DNA of 64,000 bases from Sphagnum compactum (lineage: Eukaryota > Bryophyta > Sphagnopsida > Sphagnales): assembly GCA_965153455.1 (NCBI GenBank), contig OZ234498.1, positions 6,944,001 to 7,008,000 of the forward strand, read 5' to 3'. Under the pieces are notes generated by a model. The model searched no databases, had not been told where the DNA came from, and worked only from the letters and a program-made list of their open reading frames with translations. Positions 1-11,238 of this stretch are shown piece after piece (the first letter of the stretch is position 1; every line of letters begins with the position of its first letter). The position numbers and the translations under genes are program-made.

Positions 1-3000
1 AATGGATTTGTGGACAAAGAAAGGAAATTTCAGACTAAATTCACAATTAACATTAGTAGTTTCAAAAGTTAAACCAACACGTTTTTATAACATAAAAAAT
101 GTTCAACTATGGAACCTAGTTGGATAGTCAATATGTTTAGATGAAAATCTTACCCATTTATTATCAATAGGTGATCCTTCAACAAATGCATAGATATTGA
201 TATCTTCGCAAATAGATTTGTTAAAATCTATTGAAAGTTGTTCCATTTTTCTATCCAAAGATTTCATATTTTTCAAAAGACTTGATCGGGTTTTATCTTT
301 GGTGATTTGTTGACATTGCCACTTGAAATATTTTGAGAAATCTTGTGTACCGCCGGCATGCGGTACACTATAAAACACCACACCTTTAAGTTTTTTCAAA
401 AATTTCAAGCAACAATTTTGTGTTTTAACATCCAAATTAGTTGTTTGCTTTTTATACACATGTTTGTGCATTTCCACCACCAAGCTTTTGAGGACAAGAC
501 CTCCGAAACTATATGCCACCATTGCCACTGGTCCATCCCAAAAAGTTTCATACCTACAAAATATTTCAAAATACACCAAAAATGCATCAACAACATTTTT
601 AATGGTAATGCACATGTACAAATAGTCACAACATCATATATTGTATATGGTACAATTTATCAATTAACACAACAACCTAAGCCATGAGTCCATAACATAT
701 TTGTTTGTAAGTTTTTTTTTCATTTTTCACTTTCATTTTTTTTTACCTATAAAACGTTCCAACCACATGTGGGTAAATAAGTTATTATGCACAAGCATGT
801 AGACATTTAATTCCAAATGTTAATGTATAGATAAGTTTTTATGTGTTACATTGACAATTTAACTCAAATAATAAAATGTAGGAAATTGGAAGTAAGATAT
901 ATTTGTTTTGAAATGAAAGATAAGTACAAAATGGATTCAAATTTAATAAATTATATAGGTAATTGAATTTAATTCGAATGACGAAAATGAATTTCAAAAA
1001 ACTCTCGTCACAAATTGTCACTACAACCAAATTGGATTCCCACCGTTTGATAATGTGAACATAAACTTTGTTAATAATTCATCTCAACATGAAAATTAAC
1101 ACCAAAGCCCCATTTCATGTTCTTTTCAATGAATTCGAAAGTTCCAAAGTGTTCAAAATTCAGTGTGTACCACAATAATGCTCCACATGAACAATTTATA
1201 TAAAGATGTCAAAATGCAATCAATTATCTTTAATTATAACCTGCAATGAAAAATAAAATGCCCATAAATAAGGCAATTGTCACACCTTGAATCTGTAACC
1301 AAGCTTTGAACGAGGTTTTGGCCAATTTCAGTCACATCATTGTGGACACTTGCCACAACATTAGAATCATATGATAGTGACAAAATTTTGACATTGTCAT
1401 TCAAGTCCTTTGGGATCCACATTTGTGGCCAACATATGCATTCTTCTTTACCATCGATGGGGCGTGTTGTCCATGTTTGTTTCCAATCGTCATTAGTCCC
1501 AGAAATAATCCCATGGAAAAATATTATGGTCAAATTCGGGTTTTTTGAAATGCAATCAGGATTTAAATCATGCACTGGGTATCTCTACAAAAGAAAAAAA
1601 AGAAATGTCAACAAAATTCATCAAATAAGTCTTGAAATTAATTTGATTACACCTAAAAACAAAGAAATGCAAGATTCCTGAAGTGTACAATCACAATATT
1701 TGACAAAATACATCTAGTTAATTGAAAATGTAGAACAAGACAATAATCTATGAATTAAGCAATACTATATTCATCTTGCAACATTATTTAATTTTAAATT
1801 TTCATTCCATTCCCATATTTGCAATTTTTTGAAGCTTGTTAATTTTCTTTCAAATAGTCAAGTCAATTACAAAAAAAAATCATTTACATGCGAAGTAAGT
1901 TTCAAAATATAATTCAATAATTGATTATCATCACATAATGGTATGCTGGAATATTAGCCAATAAATTTAAGTTCTGATGCTAAAAATTGAAATCTTCAAA
2001 TTTTAGGTTTTTTAATTAAAAGAACCTAATTATTCTAATTCATGTTCATTTCACTACTTTTTCCACAAAATTTGGCCACCAAGGGTTGCAATTCCTGAGG
2101 AATTGGGACACGATCACAATAATAATGTCTGAGAGAATTTTTTAATAATTATGTTGTTGGACTTAAACCACTTTAGAATTACTGACAACCTACATTGAAA
2201 GTTGCAATCCTTACACATTCTATATCTGAACATAGCCAATTCCAATTGACAAATTTCCTCTCACCAATTTTACTTGTTATAGAAAAATGAATCCCTAATG
2301 TAAGAGTTTGTTTTGATATCACTTCATTTCATACCGGTTGATTTACATGATGCAACGAAAAAGCAAGCAAAATTATCAATAATCAACAAGGAAGCTCATA
2401 AACTAATATCAAATTTCAACATGTAGCTTCAGAAAACCCAAGAAAAAAAGTTGTGCAAAACAAGTTCAATCATAAAATCAAGGGACGCACCACATGCGTG
2501 CCTTGTCCAGAGCTTGAAAGAGCATTTTCACCCACGACTGGAGGTGTGTTGCTCACACTAGGGATCGGCATAACATCTCCTTTTCTTTGTTTTGGTGGCC
2601 CTTGTGAAACATCAACATCTTTTCTCTTATGGTGAGAGAATGAATTTTCCATACCTCCCACCACTCAAATTTCATTCATTAACTCCTCTCGTATATGTTC
2701 TCTCTTCCCTTTCTGCTCTCCTAAAACTGCTAGAAGTCCTTTACCCTCTCAAAAGCATACATGTTATAAAGTGTCTCCATCACAACACAGATTCACAAAA
2801 CCTGATGTTTCCTATAGCTCTTTGGACATAATGGATGCCTTTCCTCTTCACGAGCTCCCTGAAATTTCCACTCTTCTCTTAGTCCTTTCCTGCCGTTTCT
2901 TGATAAACTCTTCTTTTCACATATCTTTCTTATTTGTTTTCTCCTTCCCTAGAACTTCCTAGAAGGATTGTGCCACCACTGACGGCAGGTACACGTTTAC

Positions 3001-3272
3001 CGATTCCGTGCACACTCAACCATTCATTCATCTCTGTCTTGGGACACAAGTAGTCAATTTCCACCTCATAATTGAGGATAGAGTTGGCAATGTAGGGGCG
3101 ATCTGTAAACACGTTTTATTGGTTCAGTCCAGGCTCCATTATTGTCACGATTCTTGTTTTACATCCAGATGTTTCTTGTTTGCTGACTTCACCTAGTGTC
3201 AGTGTTTAGCGCTATGGCAGTGATCATGTTGGGCAAGTCATCTTGACTTGGTGACATGGGTATTACTATGAA
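1..3272. repeat. Large direct duplication, left copy
   Basis: This interval matches 7957-11236 base for base with a few percent difference, including introns, exons and about 600 bp upstream of the HNL start codon. Similarity stops abruptly after the shared run gacatgggtattactatga at 3254-3272. The offset is about 7.96 kb, so the unit includes the whole HNL gene and extends left of the window. Confidence 0.9.
154..2652 (-). CDS. HNL-type NLR, copy 1 (5' part only; alpha/beta-hydrolase exons)
   Basis: First three coding exons of a hydrolase-NB-ARC-LRR immune receptor; the rest lies left of the window. Exons on the minus strand: 2652-2491 (ATG at 2652), 1584-1286, 553-154. All junctions are GT-AG and keep phase (162+299+400 nt = 287 codons). 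Exon 1 encodes a hydrophilic, basic leader (HHKRKD, KQRK). Exon 2 has the first hydrolase strand, NLTIIFFHGI. Exon 3 has the nucleophile elbow AYSFGG (Ser about 169) and SVPHAGG, as in SERAC1/DUF676-like lipase folds. The usual first Gly of the GxSxG elbow is Ala. No stop or frameshift is seen in this part. Copy 2 (10617-4616) is a near-identical direct duplicate, which supports the exon borders. NLRs of this kind are known as cytoplasmic immune receptors; the role of the hydrolase head is unsettled. Confidence 0.8.
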
Positions 3273-3530
3273 CGAGTGGTTGGTAACCCGTGGCTACGCC
3301 ACTCCAGCCACCCCCAAGAAAAGGAGGGAGGACACAAAAAAAACGAAAAAAAAAACAAAAAAAAAACACCTCCCTTCACTCCCCCGTCCGGTCCTTTCCC
3401 GCCCGTCCCCCCCCCCCGCTGGCCCCCCCCCCACCTGTGCTGCCCCCCCCCCCCTGCTGGCCCGCCCCACCCCTGTTGCCCCCCCTACTGCCGCTCAGTA
3501 ACTTCCTAACTGCCGCTCAATAAAAAGTAA
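3273..3530. repeat. Poly-A and poly-C low-complexity tract at the duplication boundary
   Basis: Immediately right of the duplication limit there are A-rich runs (3338-3367) followed by C-rich runs (about 3396-3490) and a short tandem of taggtaaa motifs. Frames across it give only Pro-rich or Lys-rich nonsense, so I call no gene. The rest of the spacer to 3785 is plain AT-rich DNA. Confidence 0.7.
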
Positions 3531-3784
3531 CTTAGGTAAATTAGGTAAAGGAAGGTAACTTCGAAAAGGTAGTACATTACAATATAAAAGTGCAATTATG
3601 AATCAATTAAAAATTCATAATTTTTATAACCATTTTTTGCTTTCAAACCTAAATCGTTTTTATGTGATTTGTATAATAATTCAAAATGAATGAAATCTTA
3701 TTAACACAATATATAATTTTTGTTTTGTTTTATATCCTACAAGTTATAATCTACATTTAATTAATAACTTAAGCTTTTGACATG

Positions 3785-4615
3785 CATTCAATTCCCAAAG
3801 AAATGTACGTAATTTTCAATAGTTCAAACACTTTGACAAATGAAGGTTTGGAATGCATGGAATCCACCAATCTACATGGGTAATTTTTGCAAGTTTGAAT
3901 GCCCTAAGAAATGAAAGTTTTAAAGTGCATTCAATTGACCAATAGACAGTAGGTAATTCTCGCAACCTCGAACAATGTTTCAAATCAAAGTTTTAGAGTG
4001 CACTCAATTGACCAATAGATGTAGGTAATTCTTGCAACCTCAAATAGTACTTCAAATCAAAGTTCTGGAGTGCACTCAATTGCCCAATACATGTTGGCAA
4101 TTCTTACAAGCTTGAACAATACTTCAAATCAAGGTTCGTGCATTCAATTGGCCAATAGATGTCAATAATTCTGGCAAGCTGGAAGAATTTTTCAAATCAA
4201 GGTTTTAGAGTGCACTCAATTGCCCAATAGATGTTGTTAATTCTTTCAAGCTCGAAGAATCCTTTAAATCAAAATTTTGGAGTGCACTCAATTGACTAAT
4301 AGATGTAGGTAATTCTTGCAAGCTCAAATAGTTGTTCAAATGAAACTTTTACATTGCACTCAATTGCGCAATAGATGTTAGTAATTCTTGCAAGCTCAAA
4401 CAATTGTTCAAATGAACCTTTTGAAGTGCACTCAACAAGCCAACAAATGTCGGTAATTCTTGCAAGCTTGAGCAATCCTTCAAATCAAGGTTTTGAAATG
4501 CATTCAATTGCCTAATAGATGTCAGTAATTCTTACAAGCCCCAACAAATTGACAAATGAAGGTTTTGGAGTGCACTCAATTGCCCAATACATGTTGTTAA
4601 TTCTTTCAAGCCCCA
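3785..4615 (-). repeat. Decayed LRR repeats downstream of the HNL copy 2 stop codon
   Basis: The 72-bp units continue past the TGA at 4616 for about 11 more copies. Using the conserved aatt core as anchor, spacing is exactly 72 bp at 4671, 4599, 4527, 4455, 4383, 4311, 4239 and 4167, then 68 bp to 4099 (a 4-bp deletion), then 72 bp at 4027 and 3955. Units carry separate in-frame stops, for example TAA for CAA near 4534 and TAA after the GCACTC core near 4207 and 3994. This is the fossil of a once longer LRR domain, cut off by a TGT-to-TGA change at 4616. Confidence 0.8.
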
Positions 4616-5840
4616 TCAAATTGACAAATCAAAGTTTAGGAATGCATTCAATTGGCCAATAGATGTAGTTAATTCTTGCAATCTCCAACACCCCCGCAAA
4701 TGAAGGTTGTGGAGTGCACTCAATTGGCCAATAGATGTAGTTAATTCTCGTAAACTTGAACAACCATTCAAATCAAGGTTTTGGAGTGCACTCAATTGGC
4801 CAATAGATGTAGGTAATTCTTGCAAGCTCAAACAACAATTCAAATCAAGGTTTTGGAGTGCATTCAATTGGCCAATAGATGTAGGTAATTCTTGCAAGCT
4901 CCAACAACCATTCAAATAAAGGTTTTGAAGTGCACTCAGTTGGCCAATAAATGTAGGTATTTTTTGCAAGCTCGAGCAATCCATCAACTCAAGGTTTTGG
5001 AGTGCACTCAACTGGCCAATAGATGTAGGTAATTCTGGCAAGCTCGAACAACCATTCAAATCAAGGTTTTGGAGTGCACTCAATTGGCCAATAGATGTAG
5101 GTAATTCTCGTAACATCCAACAACCATGCAAATGAAGGTTTTGGAGTGCACTCAATTGGCCAATAGATGTAGGTAATTTTCGTAAACTCGAACAAGCATT
5201 CAAATGAAGATTTTTGAGTGCACTCAATTGGCCAATAGATGTAGGCAATTCTCGTAACATCTTACAACCATTCAAATGAAGGCTTTGGAGTGCACTCAAT
5301 TGGCCAATAGATGTACGTAATTTTTGCAAGCTCCAACAATACTTCAATTCAAGATTTTGGAGTGCATTTAATTGGCCAATAGATGTAGGTAATTCTTGCA
5401 AATTCGAACAATGCTTCAAATCAAGATTTTGAAGTGCACTCAATTGGCCAATAGATGTAGGTAATTCTTGCAATGCGTAACAACTACTCAAATCTAGGAT
5501 TTTGAGGGCACTCAATTGGCCAATAGATGTAGGTAATTCTTGTAAGCTCGGACAAAACATCAAATCAAGATTTTGAAGTGCACGTAATTGGCCAATAGAT
5601 GTAGGTAATTCTTGCAACCTCGAACAATAGTTCAAATCAAGGTTTTGGAGTGCACTTAATTGGCCAATAGATGTAGGTAATTCTCGCAACGTCCAACAAC
5701 TATTCAAATCAAGGATTCTGAGGGCACTCAATTGGCCAATAGATGTAGGTAATTCTTGCAAGCTCAAACACCCTGATAAACTAAGTTTTAAAAGTGCATT
5801 CAAGTTGCCAATAGATGTAGATAATTCTTTCATATCAATA
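4616..5840 (-). repeat. Homogenised 72-bp LRR array (in-frame part)
   Basis: Sixteen complete and one partial 24-residue leucine-rich repeats, each exactly 72 bp, in the last exon of HNL copy 2. The backbone reads LPTSIGQLSALQNLDL then about eight residues ending CSSLQE-like. The backbone is nearly invariant at DNA level; variation concentrates in the residues after LxL (NGC, YCS, MFC, SSC, KHC, KYC, NAC, HGC, MDC). The strict period keeps the opposite strand partly open as well, giving spurious antisense reading frames. The pattern suggests recent unit duplication or gene conversion plus variation at putative ligand-facing positions. Confidence 0.85.
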
Positions 5841-8800
5841 TATATTGACATATTAAGGCCATGGCCTAAAATATCACAAAGAAATTCAAGACGATTACAT
5901 TTCGTTAAATGGAGTACTTGTAAGTGACAACAATTAAACAAACTACTAGGCAACTTTTGGATCATGCATTCTTGGAGACACAACCATCGAAGGTTATTCA
6001 AATCTCGACCTTGGATGAAATTTTCTATCGTATTTAGTGAGGCTCCTGTTAGGTCAAGTAACCGAAGGTTGTGAAACTCCTTTGAACCATTTTGGAAAAA
6101 CGAAGGCAAAACATCACATTCTTTAAAAGAAATGCCTTCTAAATTTTCCACCACCTATCACATCAAACAAATTACAACCAATTGTCAACATGAATAAAAA
6201 TAAAATTTCATTTGCTATGTTTTTAATGAAAAAAAATTACATCTTCTTAAATAAAGTTAAAACTTATGGTTTCATTTGGAATTTTGAAAATATATATATA
6301 CCATGGGATTGAATTAGTGCATGTTGTTCTAACCTGATTATTTTGCAAAGATATTTTTGGTTTCCAAATAAATCGACTCATTGTAACTTCTGTTGCAATA
6401 TTTCGACCCATGTTTCGTAATTGTTCATGCATGTACAAGCTGCCATCTTCTGCCCATTTGATTAAAGATCTATCTTTCAAGTTTTGTAATATAAGCATAA
6501 GGCTCGATGAATCATCTCCATTCCAATACACTCGACAAAACGAACTTTTCTTGAAACCGACAAAAAAACAGGCAATATTCAAAAACATGTCTTGATGTGT
6601 CTTAATCAAGTGGTCATAAGAAATTCGCAAGGTTTTCCAAAGCATTTCATTGTCAGAGCCCCATGTTATATTTCGTCCAGCTTTCAATTCGCGCAATGCA
6701 CCTTTCCATATTTCCAAATCAGGAATATCACACAAATAACAACCCAATACTTCAAGGCTTAAAGGGGGGCCTCCACAAGCTTTTATAATATCCATAGAAA
6801 TGATTTTCAAATCATTTGTCACACGATTTCCATGTTTGAATGCATGCAACATGAAAAGTTCGCTTGCTTTAGCTTCCTCCAATAATTCCATGTTTATTTT
6901 TGCGGACCCCCTTACACGATTTTTCAATATTTGCCGGTTTCGACAATTTACAAGTGCTCTTGCAATTTACATCAGTGGCATCCTTGTCAATAAGAAGTTG
7001 CAATTCTTCAAGGGTTTTTGTTATATCAACATCATCCACAACCACTAAAACTTTCTTCGATATCATGCATTGCTTGATTTCATCAAAGTATTTATCAACA
7101 TCTTCATCCTTGCGTAACTCTTTATCACACAAATCTTGTAGAATATTTTTTTTGACATCGTTGATGTCTTTTGATTTCACATTCTCCAAGAAGCTAGATT
7201 TTTCATATTGGCTATGGAACAAATGATACATTTTTTTACTCACAGTGGTCTTCCCAATCCCACCCATTCCAACCAATGCAACAATAAATTCATTTTGTAA
7301 CAAACTATATATGGCATTTGCTTTATCTTCCAATGCCACTTCATAACGTGGCAAACGTGGCATAGTTGGTGTATTTTTTTCTTGTCAAAGTTCACCAAAA
7401 AAATACAATTTATTTCAAATAATGGATAATACCCTAAAAATTATGGCACAAATTTAAGTGAAATGATGTAATGTTTACAATCAAATTAGATGTACATAAT
7501 TCCAAAAGTTAAAACCAATGTTATTTACCTTCATAAACAATTTCAAACATTCCAATAATTTGGAATAACTTAAATGGTCTTTTAATGGTGGCTTGCAAAT
7601 TGTCAAATGATCAGCATATTCCACTATGTAATAGTTATTGTTCGACAATCGAATAGCTGAAGCCGTTGGCACTAAAATTCCCTATACATGTGCGAACAAT
7701 ATTTTAGTTGAAACTCCTTGATGTGATTAGATTTATGTTAATATACATGTTGTCAAATGTAATGTAATAACCGAATGATAATTGGAACAACAACATAGAT
7801 TTTATGTTCAAACTATATAAATCAAATAAATTTGTAACATAACTTCATTTAACCCTGTTACAAACGAATTTACAATAGAATTTCAAAGGTGTTGATTTCC
7901 ATTGACATTCTATTCACAATGAATTTGTAATTTCTACTATGAATACATGTTGCAATGGATTTGTGGACAAAGAAAGGAAATTTCAGACTAAATTCACAAC
8001 TAACATTAGTAGTTTCAAAAGTTAAACCAACATGTTTTTATGACATAAAAAATGTTCAACTATGGAACCTAGTTGGATAGTCAATATGTTTAGATGAAAA
8101 TCTTACCCATTTATTGTCGATAGGTGATCCTTCAGCAAATGCATAGATATTGATATCTTTGCAAATAGATTTGTTAAAATCTATTGAAAGTTGTTCCATT
8201 TTTCGGTCCAAAGATTTCATATTTTTCAAAAGACTTGATCGGGTTTTATCTTTGGTGATTTGTTGACATTGCCACTTGAAATATTTTGATAGATCTTGGG
8301 TACCACCGGCATGCGGTACACTATAAAACACCACACCTTTAAGTTTTTTCAAAAATTTCAAGCAACAATTTTGTGTTTTAACATCCAAATTAGTTGTTTG
8401 CTTTTTATACACATGTTTGTGCATTTCCACCACCAAGCTTTTGAGGACAAGACCTCCGAAACTATAAGCCACCATTGCCACTGGTCCGTCCCAAAAAGTT
8501 TCATACCTACAAAATATTTCAAAATACACCAAAAATGCATCAACAACATTTTTAATGGTAATGCTCATGTACAAAAAGTCACAACATCATATATTGTATA
8601 TGGTACAATTTATCAATTAACACAACAACCTAAGCCATGAGTCCATAACATATTTGTTTGTAAGTGTTTTTTTCATTTTTCACTTTCATTTTAAAATTTA
8701 CCTATAAAACATTCCAACCACATGTGGGTAAATAAGTTATTACGCACAAGCATGTAGACATTTAATTCCAAATGTTAATGTATAGATAAGTTTCTATGTG

Positions 8801-10617
8801 TTACATTGACAATTTAACTCAAATAATAAAATGTAGGAAATTGGAAGTAAGATATATTTGTTTTGAAATGAAAGATAGGTACAAAATGGATTCAAATTTA
8901 ATAAATTATATAGGTAATTGAATTTAGTTCGAATGCCGTAAATGAATTTCAGAAAGCTCTCGTCACAAATTGTCAATACAACCAAATTGGATTCCCACCG
9001 TTTGATAATGTGAACATAAACTTTGTTAATAATTCATCTCAACATGAAAATTAACACCAAAGCCCCATTTCATGTTTTCTTCAATGAATTTGAAAGTTCC
9101 AAAGTGTTCAAGATTTAGTGTGTACCACAATAATGCTCCACATGAACAATTTATACAAAGATGTCAAAATGCAATCAATTATCTTTAATTAAAACACGCA
9201 ATGAAAAATAAAATGCCCATAAATAAGGAAATTGTCACACCTTGAATCTATAACCAAACTTTGAATGAGGTTTCGACCAATTTCAGTCACATCACTGTGG
9301 ACACTTGCCACAACATTAGAATCATATGATAGTGACAAAATTTTGACATTGTCATTCAAGTCCTTTGGGATCCACATTTGTGGCCAACATATGCATTCTT
9401 CTTTACCATCGATGGGGCGTGTTGTCCATGTTTGTTTCCAATCGTCATCAGTCCCATAAGCAATTCCATGGAAAAAAATTATGGTCAAATTCGGGTTTTT
9501 TGAAGTGCAATCAGGATTTAAATCATGCACCGGGTATCTCTACAAAAGAAAAAAAAGAAACGTCAACAAAATTCATCAAATAAGTCTTGAAATTAATTTG
9601 ATTATACATAAAATCAAAGAAATGCAAGATTCCTAAAGTGTACAATCACAATATTTGACAAAATACATATAGTTAATTGAAAATGTAAAGTAAAAAAAGA
9701 CAATAATCTATGAATTAAACAATACCATATTCATCTTGCAACATTATTTAATTTTAAATTTTCATTCCATTCCCATATTTGCAATTTTTTGAAGCTTGTT
9801 AATTTTCTTTCAAAAAGTGAAATCAATTACAAAAGAAAATCATTTACCTGCAAAGTAAGTTTCAAAATATAATTCAATAATTGACTATCATCACATAATG
9901 GTATGATGGAATATTAGCCAATGAATTTAAGTTTTGATGCTAAAAATTGAAATATTCAAATTTTAGGTTCTTTAATTAAAACGACCTAATTATTCTAATT
10001 CATTTTCATTTCACTGCTTTTTCCACAAAATTTGGCCACCAAGGGTTGCAATTCCTGAGGAATTGGGACACAATCACAATAATAATGTCCAAGAGAATTT
10101 TAATTAATTATGTTGTTGGATTTAAACCACTTTGGAATTACTCACAATCTACATTGAAAGTTGCAATCCTTACACATTCTATATATGAACATAGCCAATT
10201 CCAATTGACAAATTTCCTCTCACCAATTTTACTTGTTATAGAAAAATGAATCCCAAATGTAAAAGTTTGTTTTGATATCACTTCATTTCATACCGGTTGA
10301 TTTACATGATGCAACGAAAAAGCAAGCCAAATTATCGATAGTCAACAAGGAAGCTCACAAACTAATATCAAATTTCAACATGTAGCTTCAGAAAACCCAA
10401 GAAAAAAAGTTGTGCAAAAAAGTTCAATCATAAAATCAAGAGGATGCACCACATGCGTGCCTTGTCTAGAGCTTGAACTTGAAGGAGCATTTTCACTCAC
10501 GACCGGACGTGTGTTCATCACACTAGGTTTCCGCATAACATGTCGTTTTCTTTGTTTTGGTGGCCCTTGTGAAACATCAACATCTTTTCTCTTATGGTGA
10601 GAGAATGAATTTTCCAT
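4616..10617 (-). pseudogene. HNL-type NLR, copy 2: alpha/beta-hydrolase, NB-ARC, LRR; frameshifted
   Basis: Exons: 10617-10450, 9539-9241, 8506-8107, 7681-7529 (hydrolase, about 340 aa), 7380-6334 (NB-ARC), 6154-4616 (LRR). The hydrolase has elbow Ser about 171 (AYSFGG) and probable catalytic His in EYADHLT. NB-ARC shows the P-loop GMGGIGKTT, Walker B VLVVVDDVD, a GLPL-like GGPPLSLEVLG and an MHD-like MHEQLRNMG (Asp to Glu). Near 6957-6963 the coding frame changes by +1 (or -2), between Walker B and the RNBS-B-like LVNCRNRQIL, so the chain is broken there. The exon 4 to 5 junction is also out of phase using the obvious donor and acceptor. LRR: 16 full plus one partial 24-residue repeats up to a TGA at 4616. 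Intact, it would be about 1,200 aa. The break could be a real lesion or an assembly error; the domain assignment is firm. Confidence 0.8.
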
Positions 10618-11238
10618 ACCTCCCACCACTCAAATTCCATTCATTAACTCCTCTCGTATATGTTCTCTCTTCCCTTTCTGCTCTCCTAAAACTGCTAGAA
10701 GTCCTTAACCCTCTCAAAAGCATACATGTTATAAAGTGTCTCCATCACAACACAGATTCACAAAAACCTGATCTTTCCTATAGCTCTTTGGACATAATTG
10801 ATGCCTTTCCTCTTCACGATCTCCCTGAAATTTCCACTCTTTTCTCAGTCCTTTCCTCCCGTTTCTTGATAAACTCTTCTTTTCACATATCTTTCTTATT
10901 TGTTTTCTCCTTCCCTAGAACTTCCTAGAAGGATTGTGCCACCACTGACGGCAGGTACACGTTTACCGATTCCGTGCGCACTCAACCATTCATTCATCTC
11001 TGTCTTGGGACACAAGTCGTCGATTTCCATCTCATAATTGAGGATAGAGTTGGCAATGTAGGGGCGATCTGTAAACACGTTTTATTGGTTCAGTCCAGGC
11101 TCCATTATTGTCACGATTCTTGTTTTACATCCAGATGTTTCTTGTTTGCTGACTTCACCCAGTGTCAGTGTTTAGCGCTATGGCAGTGATCATGTTGGGC
11201 AAGTCATCTTGACTTGGTGACATGGGTATTACTATGAT
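7957..11238. repeat. Large direct duplication, right copy
   Basis: Partner of 1-3272. It contains HNL copy 2 exons 1-3 and the shared 5' flank. The right limit is at about 11238, where copy 2 continues into ordinary spacer while copy 1 runs into a purine/C-rich tract. Small indels (for example 6 extra bp in exon 1) and scattered substitutions separate the copies. Confidence 0.9.

Noticed and set aside
3256-3523. Three overlapping Pro/Lys-rich plus frames
   Set aside because: They come from poly-A and poly-C tracts and remain open in all frames only because of low complexity.
4707-4919. Plus frame of short repeats
   Set aside because: Antisense of the 72-bp LRR array; openness follows from the period.
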